DNA from: an uncultured Woeseiaceae bacterium
GTDB lineage: Bacteria; Pseudomonadota; Gammaproteobacteria; Steroidobacterales; Woeseiaceae
Assembly (NCBI GenBank): GCA_945787845.1
Contig: CALZJH010000004.1
Coordinates: 62,001 to 126,000 of the forward strand
DNA length: 64,000 nt
Direction of reading: 5' to 3'
The notes below the pieces were generated by a model that saw only the letters and a list, made by a program, of their open reading frames with translations, made no database searches and was not told the origin of the DNA. A program made the translations under genes and the position numbers. Positions 45,388 through 57,916 of this stretch are shown piece by piece. The stretch's first letter is position 1. Each line of letters begins with the position of its first letter.

Positions 45388-46512
45388 ATGGCTTGGAACG
45401 AAGACGGAAATGGCAAAGACCCCTGGAAACGCGATGGGGGTGAGCCGAAAGAACTGGATCAGATCGTGCAGGACTGGCAGAAGCGATTCGGCAGCATCCT
45501 GGGCGGGGGCGGCCGCGGCGGCGGCGGGAGTGGTGCCGGCGGCATTGCGCTTATCGTCCTGCTGCTGATTGCCTGGGGGCTGACCGGCCTCTACCGCGTT
45601 GATGCGGCAGAAAGAGGCGTTGTGCAGCGCTTTGGCGAGTTCATCGAGCCCGTGACCATGCCGGGTCTGCGTTGGCACCTCCCGTTTCCCATCGAAACTG
45701 TGGACATCGTGAATATTGAGCAGGTTAATGACTTCCCGTATTCGACCGAAATGCTGACGGCCGACGAGTGGTACGTGTATATCGACATCGCGGTGCAGTT
45801 CCGGCGGACGGACCCGGTGAAGTTCAGCTTTCTTGTCGAAGATCCCGAGCAGACGCTGCAGGACGTGACGGAAAGCGCCCTGCGAGGAGTCGTTGGAACC
45901 AGTTCGCTCGAGTCCTTGATTGGCGAGCGCCGCGGGGAAATTCCCGCGAGGACGATCGAGGAACTGCAGGACACGCTGGACGCTTATGGCGCTGGCCTGA
46001 CCGTGACGTCCATCAACATCGAGACGGTCAATTATCCGTCGGCGGTGGAGGAGGCTGTCGCCGACACGCAGCGAGCGCGCAACGACCGTGAACGCTACCA
46101 GCAAGAGGCGCAGAAATACGCAAACGATATCGTGCCGAAGGCACGCGGTCAGCGCGAGAGGGTTCTGCAGGATGCGGAAGCCTACCGTGAACGTGTAATC
46201 GCCGAGGCTGAAGGTGACGTGTCGCGCTTCTCGGCACTGCTCACCGAGTATCAGAAGGCACCGCGCGTGACGCGCGATCGTCTTTATATCGAGGCGGTTG
46301 AGCGTGTTTACGGCGATTCAGCCAAGGTCATCATCGACACCGATGGCGGCGGCAACCTCTTGTACCTGCCATTGAATGAAATTATGAATCGATCGGGAGT
46401 CCAGTTCCCCAGCGCTGAACCCGCCAGGGATCCGGACGCGAGCAGCCCAAGGACTGAGTCGGACGCTCGACAAGAGCCGCGAGATTCACGTGAAAGGAGG
46501 ACCCGGCAATGA
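45388..46512 (+). CDS. hflK: FtsH protease modulator HflK
   Basis: SPFH-domain membrane protein that with HflC cages FtsH. The ATG at 45388 gives 374 residues beginning MAWNEDGNGKDPW, the family start. A glycine-rich stretch (about 38-50) precedes the single membrane helix near 51-68, then the SPFH domain and a long charged helical region. An upstream in-frame GTG adds four residues and is less likely. The stop overlaps hflC (ATGA). Confidence 0.95.
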   Translation: MAWNEDGNGKDPWKRDGGEPKELDQIVQDWQKRFGSILGGGGRGGGGSGAGGIALIVLLLIAWGLTGLYRVDAAERGVVQRFGEFIEPVTMPGLRWHLPFPIETVDIVNIEQVNDFPYSTEMLTADEWYVYIDIAVQFRRTDPVKFSFLVEDPEQTLQDVTESALRGVVGTSSLESLIGERRGEIPARTIEELQDTLDAYGAGLTVTSINIETVNYPSAVEEAVADTQRARNDRERYQQEAQKYANDIVPKARGQRERVLQDAEAYRERVIAEAEGDVSRFSALLTEYQKAPRVTRDRLYIEAVERVYGDSAKVIIDTDGGGNLLYLPLNEIMNRSGVQFPSAEPARDPDASSPRTESDARQEPRDSRERRTRQ

Positions 46513-47381
46513 ATAACAAAGGTGCAGGAATAATTGTTGGTGTAGGACTGGTCCTCGTTATCGTCGGGCTCGCGGCATTCACAGTCAATGAGCGCGATCT
46601 CGCCATCAAATTGCGATTTGGCGAGGTTCGGGAGGCAAATTACGTTCCGGGCCTGCATTGGAAGATTCCGATAATCGAAACCGTTCGCAAGTTCCCGCGG
46701 CGTATCCTCAAGATCGACGACGCCCCGCAGGAAGTATTTACGCTGGATCGCCAGAACATGACGGTCGACTTCTTTGTAAAATGGCGCATCGTCGATGAAG
46801 TGAAGTTCTACACATCAACGGGTGGATTGCAGCAAGTCGCGGCGGATCGCTTACGCGAGATCATCAAGAACTCCGTGGTGACAGAGTTCGGCAAACGCTC
46901 CACGCGCGAGGCCATTTCCGTCGAGCGCATGGAGCTGATGCGCGACATGCTGGCGCTGGCTCGTCCTACGGCCGAGGGGCTGGGCGTCGAGCTCGTGGAC
47001 TTTCGTGTGAAACAGGTCGAGTTTGTTGCGCGGGTCCGCGAGTCCGTTTACGAGCAGATGCGCGCCGAGCGCGAGCAGCTTGCCGCGCAAACCCGTGCAG
47101 AGGGTCGCGAGGCAGCCGCGCTGATCACATCGACCGCGGACAAGGACCGCACGGTGATCCTTGCCGATGCGGACCGGCAGGGCCAGATTATTCGTGGTGA
47201 AGGTGACGCGAGGGCAGCCGAGATCTATGCCAATGCGTACAACGAGGACCCTGAGTTCTACGCGTTCTACCGCAGTATCAATGCGTACAAGAACGCCATT
47301 GGCAAGCAGGGCGATGTGCTCGTGCTCGATCCGAACAACGAGTTCTTCCGCTACCTGAATCGGTCGGACGGTAAGCAATAG
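46509..47381 (+). CDS. hflC: FtsH protease modulator HflC
   Basis: Partner of HflK in the large HflKC-FtsH membrane assembly. The 290 residues have one N-terminal helix (about 7-25) and the SPFH domain; DRQNMTVDFFVKWRI near 78-92 and RAEREQLAAQTRAEGREA near 187-204 are typical. A GGAGG site precedes the ATG. The stop TAG overlaps the presumed ATA start of a DUF2065 gene. Confidence 0.95.
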   Translation: MNNKGAGIIVGVGLVLVIVGLAAFTVNERDLAIKLRFGEVREANYVPGLHWKIPIIETVRKFPRRILKIDDAPQEVFTLDRQNMTVDFFVKWRIVDEVKFYTSTGGLQQVAADRLREIIKNSVVTEFGKRSTREAISVERMELMRDMLALARPTAEGLGVELVDFRVKQVEFVARVRESVYEQMRAEREQLAAQTRAEGREAAALITSTADKDRTVILADADRQGQIIRGEGDARAAEIYANAYNEDPEFYAFYRSINAYKNAIGKQGDVLVLDPNNEFFRYLNRSDGKQ

Positions 47382-47566
47382 CTACGGAGATTTTAACGGC
47401 AATTGCCCTTGTGCTCATATTAGAGGGCATGTTGCCGTTCATCTCGCCGCGAAAGTACCGCCAGATGGTGGCGGAAATCTCGCGCCTGAGTGACAATCAC
47501 ATCCGCAATATCGGTCTCGTGGTGATGGTTATCGGCCTCGGGGTCCTGTACCTCGTGAGCGCTTAG
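47378..47566 (+). CDS. DUF2065 family small membrane protein, non-standard start
   Basis: A reading frame of 62 residues matches the DUF2065 family, which always lies between hflC and purA: ILTAIALVLILEGMLPF, then SPRKYRQMVAEISRLSDN, then a second hydrophobic helix ending LYLVSA. No ATG, GTG or TTG exists at the normal position: a stop lies just upstream and the codon aligned with the usual Met is ATA (47378-47380), overlapping the hflC TAG. A GTG at 47411 would remove half of the first helix. So either ATA is used, a shortened protein is made, or the gene is degenerating. Function of the family is unknown. Confidence 0.7.
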   Translation: MATEILTAIALVLILEGMLPFISPRKYRQMVAEISRLSDNHIRNIGLVVMVIGLGVLYLVSA

Positions 47567-51562
<3,996 letters not shown>

Positions 51563-51591
51563 GTGAAGAACCGTTTGCCTGAAGAAGTCCC

Positions 51592-51597
51592 TATAAT
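51592..51597 (+). promoter_or_regulatory. Probable -10 element for the patatin gene
   Basis: TATAAT in the 77-base gap between the divergent surface-protein and patatin genes. A 7-base inverted repeat, GAAGAAC (51565-51571) with GTTCTTC (51611-51617), brackets it and could be an operator; no good -35 is visible. Confidence 0.4.
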
Positions 51598-51639
51598 AGC
51601 TGTTCCTACCGTTCTTCGACCCTTATATACCCATAAACT

Positions 51640-52704
51640 GTGAAGCCGTTCTCTTTGACATTCAAAGCGGGCGCGGGTGCCCTCAAATCCGTCCGCAAGC
51701 ACGGTTTTGACATAGCGTCGGTCGGCACGCTGGCTGGCGCCTCCGGGGGCGCGAAATGGCTGGTTCTGAGTCAGCTGGATCGCGCGATCCTGCGAACGGT
51801 CGTACCGAAGCTCAGAGGGCCTGTGCACCTGATCGGAAGTTCGATCGGTTCATGGCGTTTTGCCTGCTATGGGCAGGCAGATCCCCTTGCCGCGATTGAG
51901 CGCTTTGAGCAGGCGTACCTGGAACAGACGTATAGCACAAACCCGGATATTCACGAGATTACGGCCAAGAGCCGGGAGATTCTCGACCTGGTTCTGGGTG
52001 ATAACGGCGCCGAAGAGGTTCTTTCGAACCCGGTGTTCCGCACGCACGTGATGACCGTTCGTAGCCGGCATATCCTTGCGTCGGAGCAGAAGGCACTGCT
52101 GGCACTGGGTCTGCTGTCCGCGGCATTGCTGAACGCTGCCAGCCGCTCGACGCTCGGCTGGTTTTTCGAACGCGCACTATTTTTTGACGAGCGCGACATT
52201 CCGCCGTTCTTCGATGTCAGCGGTTTCCCATTACAACGTGTCGCATTGAGCGAGAACAACCTTCGCGACGCGATCGTCGCGACTGGCGCCATCCCCCTGG
52301 TGCTGTTGGGCGTTCCGGATATCGACGGCGCCAGGCCGGGTGTCTATCGCGATGGGGGTGTTATCGACTACCACCTCGATTTACCACATAGCGCGCACGA
52401 GCGCCTGACCCTCTTTCCGCATTTCTACGGCCGCATCGTGCCAGGCTGGTTTGACAAGCGCCTGAAGTGGCGGCGGCCGCAGCCGGGCAACGTCGATCGC
52501 ACCATTCTCGTCAGCCCGTCGGATGAATTTGTTGCTAGTCTGCCCAATGGAAAAATTCCGGACCGCAGCGATTTCGTGAACTACGAACCCGCAGAACGCG
52601 TTCGCATCTGGAAGCAGTGTGTGGCGGCGTGTGAAGCGCTGGCCGACGAATTTTCCGAGGTGATCGAGAAAGACCAACTGGCGGCACGTCTCGAACCACT
52701 GTGA
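51640..52704 (+). CDS. Patatin-like phospholipase family protein
   Basis: A 354-residue predicted lipid acyl hydrolase with a Ser-Asp dyad. The nucleophile elbow is G33-A-S35-G-G37 in TLAGASGGAKW, and the catalytic Asp is in YRDGGVIDYH near residue 232. The usual glycine-rich oxyanion loop (GGGxRG) before it is reduced to KAGAGAL at 9-15, so activity is likely but not certain. No signal peptide is seen. It starts at a GTG and is followed 34 bases later by an OPT transporter. Confidence 0.82.
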   Translation: MKPFSLTFKAGAGALKSVRKHGFDIASVGTLAGASGGAKWLVLSQLDRAILRTVVPKLRGPVHLIGSSIGSWRFACYGQADPLAAIERFEQAYLEQTYSTNPDIHEITAKSREILDLVLGDNGAEEVLSNPVFRTHVMTVRSRHILASEQKALLALGLLSAALLNAASRSTLGWFFERALFFDERDIPPFFDVSGFPLQRVALSENNLRDAIVATGAIPLVLLGVPDIDGARPGVYRDGGVIDYHLDLPHSAHERLTLFPHFYGRIVPGWFDKRLKWRRPQPGNVDRTILVSPSDEFVASLPNGKIPDRSDFVNYEPAERVRIWKQCVAACEALADEFSEVIEKDQLAARLEPL

Positions 52705-52738
52705 TAGTCTGGCGCGAAAATAACAAAAGGGGAGTGGG

Positions 52739-54460
52739 GTGGAAAATTCACCATCGACCGTAGCCCGGCCATATCCGGAGCTAACCTGGGTCGCACTAAT
52801 CGTCGGTTGGATTATCGGCTGTGTGATTGCCGTCTCGATCGGCTACGCGGCCCTGATCCTGGGGTTCTCGATCGAAGGATCCGAACTCGCCGCCATTCTC
52901 GGCTTCGGCATCCTGCGCGGCATGCTGCGGCGCAAGAGTATTATCGAGAACAACATCGTCCAGACCATTGCATCGGGCGTTAACGGTGCTTCGTCGGGCA
53001 TGATGTTTTCGGTCCCGGCAATATTTCTGCTGGGTTTCGGTGACCGCTTTGATCCGGTCATCCTGACGTTCGGGTGTATTGCGGGTGCGTTTCTGGGCAT
53101 CGCATTCATCATCCCGCTTCGGAAGCACATGATCGACTACGAACGGCTGACCTACCCCGGCGGTGTCGCGGTTGCCACGATCCTGAAGTCACCCGGAGCG
53201 GGTGTTCGCAAGGCGATCATCCTCCTCGCAGCAGCGCTCGTGAGTGCCGGTGTGCACTTCACCACTATCGAAACCGGCGTCTCGAACTGGAACCTTGGCG
53301 CATTGATTGGCATGCCGGAGTACATGAACGGCATCTGGTACCTGTCCCTTATGACGATCGGTGTGGGCTTTATCGCGGGCAGGGGCGGTATCGCGTTCAT
53401 TATCGGCGGCTTTGTGGCCTACTGGTTCCTGTCACCGATGCTCTCGGCCATGGGCGCGTTCCCCGTCGACACGGCCGGTGAGACGATCAACCAACCCGGA
53501 CCGCTCAGGCTTCTGCTGTATCGACCGTTTGGAATCGGCATGCTGATTGGCGGTGCGATCATGGGTGTGATCCTGGCATCACCGCTGATCGTCAGCGCGA
53601 TCAAGTCGATGCAAAAGGCGGCCAAGGTCGAGACCAGCATTTCCAGCGACGAGATGCCGATCAAGTTGCTCTATTTCGCCGTCGGTGGCGCTGCGATCCT
53701 GCTGTGCATCATGGCGGCCACATCGGCGGAGTCTGTCGGCATCGGCCGCGGCATCGGCATGGCCGTGCTCGGTACGCTATGGATCTGGATGGCCGGCATC
53801 ATTCTCTCGGAAGCCATTGGGCGCACCAACTGGTCGCCGTTGTCGGGCATGACGTTGGTTGGTATTACGCTGCTGATCGTGCTGACGCAGGCTTTCGGTA
53901 TGGAGCGCGACGATTCGATCATTGCAGCCCTCATGGTTGGCGCCGCAATGTGCGTCGCCATGTCGCAGGCAACGGACCTGATGCTGGACCTCAAGACCGG
54001 TTACCTGGTTGGTGCAACGCCGCGCATGCAGCAGATCGGACAATTCGCGGGCGCCTGGCTCGGGCCGATTGTTGTGATCGGCGTGATCTTCGTCCTGAAC
54101 GAGTCTCACGGGCTCGGTAGCGACAAGCTGCCGGCTCCGCAGGCACAGGCCCTGGCCAGCACGATTGACGGCATTATGGGTGGTGACGTACCGACGCAGA
54201 AGTATGTGGCGGGTGCCGTGATGGGAGGCATCCTGTCGGCCATGATGGGTGGACTGGGCATCACGGTTGGCCTTGGTTTCTACCTGCCATTCAACATCGT
54301 ACTGACATACTCGCTGGGCACACTCGGTCGCGAATTGTCGGATCGTTTTAAAGGCAAGACCTGGAGCGAGGAGGTCGGCATTCCCATAGCGGCCGGGCTC
54401 ATCGTCGGCGAAGCACTGGTCGGGGTCGGCGATGCATTGAGCATCGTGCTGACGTCGTAG
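52739..54460 (+). CDS. OPT/YSL family oligopeptide or metal-chelate transporter
   Basis: A 573-residue membrane protein with about fourteen hydrophobic helices. The N-terminal part (ELTWVALIVGWIIGCVIAVSIGYAALILG), the AFLGIAFIIPLRKHMIDYERLTYPGG-type block near 118-143 and the GATPRMQQIGQFAGAWLGP region near 423-441 are typical of bacterial OPT proteins, which import peptides or siderophore-metal complexes. GTG start with GGGGAG-type site. Substrate unknown. The next gene starts 12 bases on. Confidence 0.9.
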   Translation: MENSPSTVARPYPELTWVALIVGWIIGCVIAVSIGYAALILGFSIEGSELAAILGFGILRGMLRRKSIIENNIVQTIASGVNGASSGMMFSVPAIFLLGFGDRFDPVILTFGCIAGAFLGIAFIIPLRKHMIDYERLTYPGGVAVATILKSPGAGVRKAIILLAAALVSAGVHFTTIETGVSNWNLGALIGMPEYMNGIWYLSLMTIGVGFIAGRGGIAFIIGGFVAYWFLSPMLSAMGAFPVDTAGETINQPGPLRLLLYRPFGIGMLIGGAIMGVILASPLIVSAIKSMQKAAKVETSISSDEMPIKLLYFAVGGAAILLCIMAATSAESVGIGRGIGMAVLGTLWIWMAGIILSEAIGRTNWSPLSGMTLVGITLLIVLTQAFGMERDDSIIAALMVGAAMCVAMSQATDLMLDLKTGYLVGATPRMQQIGQFAGAWLGPIVVIGVIFVLNESHGLGSDKLPAPQAQALASTIDGIMGGDVPTQKYVAGAVMGGILSAMMGGLGITVGLGFYLPFNIVLTYSLGTLGRELSDRFKGKTWSEEVGIPIAAGLIVGEALVGVGDALSIVLTS

Positions 54461-54472
54461 GGGGGAAGACTC

Positions 54473-55009
54473 ATGAAGAATATCGGCTTTATTCTCCTGG
54501 CTGCCGGCTTCCTTGCGGGAGCCTACGCAACGGCGCTGGATGTTCAAAACGTCAACTGGATGCTATTCGGTATCGCGGCAGTCGTGGCGGTCACGGGTCT
54601 CGCGATCTCGAAACGACAGGCGTCAGCCCATGCCCGTTCCGACGAAGTGCTCGAGCTGAATCGCGGCGAACTGCGCGAGTCCCTGGAGAACGTCGTCCGG
54701 GATCTTGGTGAAATCGTTGACAATGGCGACACCAAAGGCGCAGAGCTGCGAGACAAGATTGACCTGAAGCTCCGCGATGACCTGCGGCGTTTCGCGGATG
54801 CGCGCGGCAGTATGGTGCATCTCTTCGGCCTGCAGACCTACGCAGATATCATGAGCAGTTTTGCCGCGGGCGAACGCTACATCAATCGGGTCTGGTCGGC
54901 GTCAGCCGATGGTTACGATGAGGAAGCAGCGACCTACCTGCACAAGGCGGCACGGCAGTTTGCCGACGCGCAGCAGCAGTTACAGGAAGCCACGCAGGGA
55001 GCCGGCTAG
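54473..55009 (+). CDS. Small membrane protein of unknown function, next to OPT transporter
   Basis: A 178-residue protein with two N-terminal hydrophobic helices (about 4-22 and 28-46) and a charged, mostly helical cytoplasmic part (LNRGELRESLENVVRDLGEIVD, then a region with AADG-type turns and a glutamine-rich end QQQLQEATQ). No family is recognised. The close spacing to the OPT gene (12 bases) and GGGG-type ribosome binding site suggest one transcript and a possible accessory role; that is inference. Confidence 0.7.
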   Translation: MKNIGFILLAAGFLAGAYATALDVQNVNWMLFGIAAVVAVTGLAISKRQASAHARSDEVLELNRGELRESLENVVRDLGEIVDNGDTKGAELRDKIDLKLRDDLRRFADARGSMVHLFGLQTYADIMSSFAAGERYINRVWSASADGYDEEAATYLHKAARQFADAQQQLQEATQGAG

Positions 55010-55012
55010 GCG

Positions 55013-55876
55013 CTATTTGCGGCGGCAGCGCGCCGTCAGTTCTTTTTGCAGCAGATCGACATCCTCGTTCATGAGGTAGTCGGACTGGTCCCGCCATCCG
55101 CGCAGCATGCCGATCGTGCGCTCGTTCACCAGGAGGTGACGCTCGCTCGACTGCTCGCCGATGTCCCAGCCCGGTACCGCGATGACCGATCGAACCCTGA
55201 TCTTGTGGCCGAGTAGTCGGCAGATTTCCTTTTCAAGGCGCGCTGAGCTTGCCGTGATCTCGACAATCGGAATCACTGTGTCGTTGTTCGAAAACGTCAG
55301 ATCATTGCCCTCGAGAACCGCGCTGCTGTTCTTGCCGCCGCGGCGTGCAACTACATTGACGGCATAAATGCCACGCTGGCCGACAAGTACATGGTCGACG
55401 ACACCCGCGCTCGTGACGACATCGTGAAATACGCGGTTCGCGCCGGCAGACATCTGCTGCAGCTGGTGGCCGATCGCGACGTTTGCATCGCGAACGAACT
55501 TCACATTGCGGCGCGCCAGTATCGTACTGCCCAGGCGCCACGTAGCGAAGCCGGTTGCGAGTGTCAGGAATGCGATCTGCAGCCAGAGCTGCCAGGACGG
55601 GTAACCGGCAAACAGGACCTGTGCCTGCAGTATGTAGGCCGCGATAAACAGCACCAGGAACACCAGTGCGCCGCTGAGGTATATCGCCTGGGAGCTCGAC
55701 AGGCGCTCCAGCTCATCGCGAAAACGCTGCGCGGCCTCGTGCATGATACTGTCGGCAAAGTTGGGCGTAGAGCTGACGGAGCGCGTCAGGATACTCCAGG
55801 ACTTCGCGACGACGAGAAACAGAATCGTACTCGTCAGAGCCACGGTCGCTGCCCCGCTGATCGCGTCAATGTCCAT
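55013..55876 (-). CDS. Membrane-anchored NERD-domain protein with degenerate active site
   Basis: A 287-residue protein with three hydrophobic segments (about 6-26, 64-84, 90-110) followed by a NERD (nuclease-related) domain: NRVFHDVVTSAGVVDHVLVGQRGIYAVNVV near 150-180. Active NERD domains have an acidic residue, then a Glu-x-Lys (as in IETKNW). Here the Asp of VDHVLVG is kept but the E-x-K strand reads YAVNVVARRG, so nuclease activity is doubtful. ATG at 55876 is preferred over one eight codons upstream. It is divergent from the DUF2799 gene over 226 bases holding two CRP-type boxes. Confidence 0.78.
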   Translation of the reverse strand: MDIDAISGAATVALTSTILFLVVAKSWSILTRSVSSTPNFADSIMHEAAQRFRDELERLSSSQAIYLSGALVFLVLFIAAYILQAQVLFAGYPSWQLWLQIAFLTLATGFATWRLGSTILARRNVKFVRDANVAIGHQLQQMSAGANRVFHDVVTSAGVVDHVLVGQRGIYAVNVVARRGGKNSSAVLEGNDLTFSNNDTVIPIVEITASSARLEKEICRLLGHKIRVRSVIAVPGWDIGEQSSERHLLVNERTIGMLRGWRDQSDYLMNEDVDLLQKELTARCRRK

Positions 55877-55938
55877 GTTGAGAGTCCCTTTACCCGCCAA
55901 GCTGTCCAGCCAGCGTATCGACCGCGGCTTTCACGCTC

Positions 55939-55954
55939 TGTGATACAGGTCACA
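55939..55954. promoter_or_regulatory. CRP/Vfr-type palindrome, perfect half-sites
   Basis: TGTGA-TACAGG-TCACA, a full match to the ten conserved positions of a CRP box, 63 bases upstream of the NERD gene start and about 150 bases upstream of the DUF2799 start. Confidence 0.6.
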
Positions 55955-56019
55955 TTGGAACGCCAAAAGCGGGGACAACCAGGCATTTTTCAGCGTTTGT
56001 TCATGGACAGGCTCGTATA

Positions 56020-56035
56020 TGTGATTGTCATCACG
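56020..56035. promoter_or_regulatory. Second CRP/Vfr-type palindrome
   Basis: TGTGA-TTGTCA-TCACG matches nine of ten conserved positions. Its centre is 81 bases from the first box and about 75 bases before the DUF2799 start, a position compatible with activation of that gene; no clear -10 could be assigned. Confidence 0.5.
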
Positions 56036-56102
56036 GCGATTCGTGGATGATCGCGATAGCGTCGGGATTATGTCTGACAACGGCACCTGAATGGAGATCG
56101 CC

Positions 56103-56735
56103 ATGGACAGGAAATGGAATGTGATCGGAATCGCGCTCGTTACGCTCGTCATGAGCGGCTGCGCAACGATGAGTGGCGACGAATGCATGGCCACCGACTG
56201 GTCGGCAGTGGGCTTTGAAGACGGCGCGCGAGGCTTTACGACGGAACGCTTCTCAAAGCACCGGAAGGCCTGCGCGAAGCATGGCGTGACGGCCGATTTT
56301 GGCGCCTACCAGTCTGGCCGTGACCAGGGATTGGTCGAATACTGCCAGCCGGGCCGCGGTTTTGACGTCGGTGTCAACGGTGGTCGTTACTACGGTGTTT
56401 GCTCGGTGAACCTGGAGGCTGACTTCCTCGATGCGTACAACGCCGGCTACCACCTGTATACGCTGCGTAGCAACGTAAATCGGGCAGCCTCAAGCATCGC
56501 TGCCAAGGAACGTGAATTGCAGAATGTCGAAGATGCGATGCTGTACAAGGAAGCTGCCCTGATCGACAGCGAGACCACGATGGAGCAGCGCATCATCCTG
56601 ATCGCCGAACTCAAGGACCTGTCCGAGGACACCGGCAGGCTCGAGGCGGAGATTCATGATCTCTACGAACAGCGCGCGCATTACCAGGCCGAGCTGGACA
56701 ACTACCAGGTGACAGTGGCCAACTACGGCTACTAG
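56103..56735 (+). CDS. DUF2799 domain-containing lipoprotein
   Basis: A 210-residue predicted lipoprotein; the ATG at 56103 has GGAG six bases before it, better than an ATG 12 bases upstream. The lipobox ends at C20 (MSGC). The mature part has the DUF2799 pattern: WSAVGFEDGARGFTTERFSKHRKACAKHGV, YQSGRDQGLVEYCQPGRGFDVGVNG, then a long helical region (about 120-200) probably forming a coiled coil. Function is unknown. Two CRP-type sites upstream suggest control by cAMP or a related signal. Confidence 0.85.
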   Translation: MDRKWNVIGIALVTLVMSGCATMSGDECMATDWSAVGFEDGARGFTTERFSKHRKACAKHGVTADFGAYQSGRDQGLVEYCQPGRGFDVGVNGGRYYGVCSVNLEADFLDAYNAGYHLYTLRSNVNRAASSIAAKERELQNVEDAMLYKEAALIDSETTMEQRIILIAELKDLSEDTGRLEAEIHDLYEQRAHYQAELDNYQVTVANYGY

Positions 56736-56739
56736 TGCC

Positions 56740-57147
56740 CTAGAGTACGTCGAGATCGGCTTCCTTGCGTCGTTCTCGACGTTCGCGCCGTTCCTTCTTG
56801 AAAGACCCGGAAGTGCCGGAGTAGCCCGACGGGACAAACGGGCTGCGTCGGTCCTTCCCGGCACGCCGGTCCTTGTGGTGGGTAAACCTGCAGCGGCATT
56901 CAAGGGCATTGCAGCCAGCAAGGGGGAGACGAGGTGCCGCGTTCGAAAGAAATCGCCGCCCGGTCATCTCTTTTGCCGCATCGCAGGCATGCTGCGCATC
57001 AATCTGTAGCGAGACAGCGTGGTAGGTGGTGTCGCCCGCGCGTTTCGGCGTCGCCGGCTCCGGAGGTGACTCGGACTGCCCCCGGCGACGAACGAAAAGC
57101 CACATGATCAACAAAACCACGGCTGCGCCAAGTAATGTCAGTTCCAT
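56740..57147 (-). CDS. Conserved membrane-anchored protein with HHKDRR motif
   Basis: A 135-residue protein with one N-terminal helix (about 3-17, ELTLLGAAVVLLIMWLF) followed by a basic segment. The centre has a Cys-rich block (CNALECRCRFTHHKDRRAGKDRR, residues about 81-104), with three cysteines and two histidines that could bind a metal, and the tail is rich in arginine and glutamate (KERRERRERRKE). Similar small proteins exist in other gammaproteobacteria but no role is known to me. ATG at 57147 chosen since the helix begins there. Confidence 0.65.
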   Translation of the reverse strand: MELTLLGAAVVLLIMWLFVRRRGQSESPPEPATPKRAGDTTYHAVSLQIDAQHACDAAKEMTGRRFLSNAAPRLPLAGCNALECRCRFTHHKDRRAGKDRRSPFVPSGYSGTSGSFKKERRERRERRKEADLDVL

Positions 57148-57280
57148 ATGTGCTCCCCGCGCCAAATGCGGAAGTGGGCAACTACTGTAGTCCTTATTCC
57201 ATAAGTTCGTCTACCGCTATTTCCGCGCTCTGATGTCGGGCCGGCTGGCGCGTTGCCCCTCGAATTTTAAAAGGTAGAGC

Positions 57281-57847
57281 TCAAACGGGTATTGGCGATA
57301 CGCCAAAGAGTTGCACATGGAAATGCCCGACGATGGCAAACACGACGCCGCCGACGATTACGGCGACCAGGTCGTATTTCCCGGATGCAGCGGGCATCTT
57401 CGTTACGGATCCGTCGCGTCGGTTGATCATGACGATTTCAAACAGTGCCCACACCGCGAGAATACCGAAGAGGGCGACAGATCGGCTATCGCCGTTCGTC
57501 AACAAATGGGCAACGGCCCAGAGAATCGTGCCGAGCATCTGTGGATGCCGCGCGATGCGCTTGATGTGCCCATTCACCTGTGAGGCGAAGAACAGGATGA
57601 GCCCGGCCAGTACAAGGACTGAACTCAGGATTCCCGGCCCCATCGGCGGCGTATAGACAGCACCGGGAACGGCAGACTTCCAGCCGAAGATAATCAACAG
57701 CAGCGCGGCCAGGATAAGCAGCGAGAAGACGCCGCGGTAGGGCTGTCTCCCAAGTTTCTGTTGCAGCGCTTCTCGTTTCGCCGGCGCCACCGCTGGAAAT
57801 GCGTGCACGATAAACCACAAGGCGAGTCCGGCAATTAACAGGGTCAT
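57281..57847 (-). CDS. NnrU family membrane protein
   Basis: A 188-residue protein with about five membrane helices. The segment RIARHPQMLGTILWAVAHLLTNGDSRS (about 97-123) is the family signature shared with isoprenylcysteine-carboxyl-methyltransferase-like folds. In denitrifiers NnrU is linked to nitric-oxide metabolism, but no nitrogen-oxide genes are nearby and many genomes have unlinked copies. It is divergent from the FetB-like gene with a short gap of 69 bases. Confidence 0.88.
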   Translation of the reverse strand: MTLLIAGLALWFIVHAFPAVAPAKREALQQKLGRQPYRGVFSLLILAALLLIIFGWKSAVPGAVYTPPMGPGILSSVLVLAGLILFFASQVNGHIKRIARHPQMLGTILWAVAHLLTNGDSRSVALFGILAVWALFEIVMINRRDGSVTKMPAASGKYDLVAVIVGGVVFAIVGHFHVQLFGVSPIPV

Positions 57848-57916
57848 GGATGTCTCCAGCGTTTGTCAGCGTGGTTGGCAGTATACTGCGAAGGCGGCTT
57901 CCGAAAGGAACAATGC

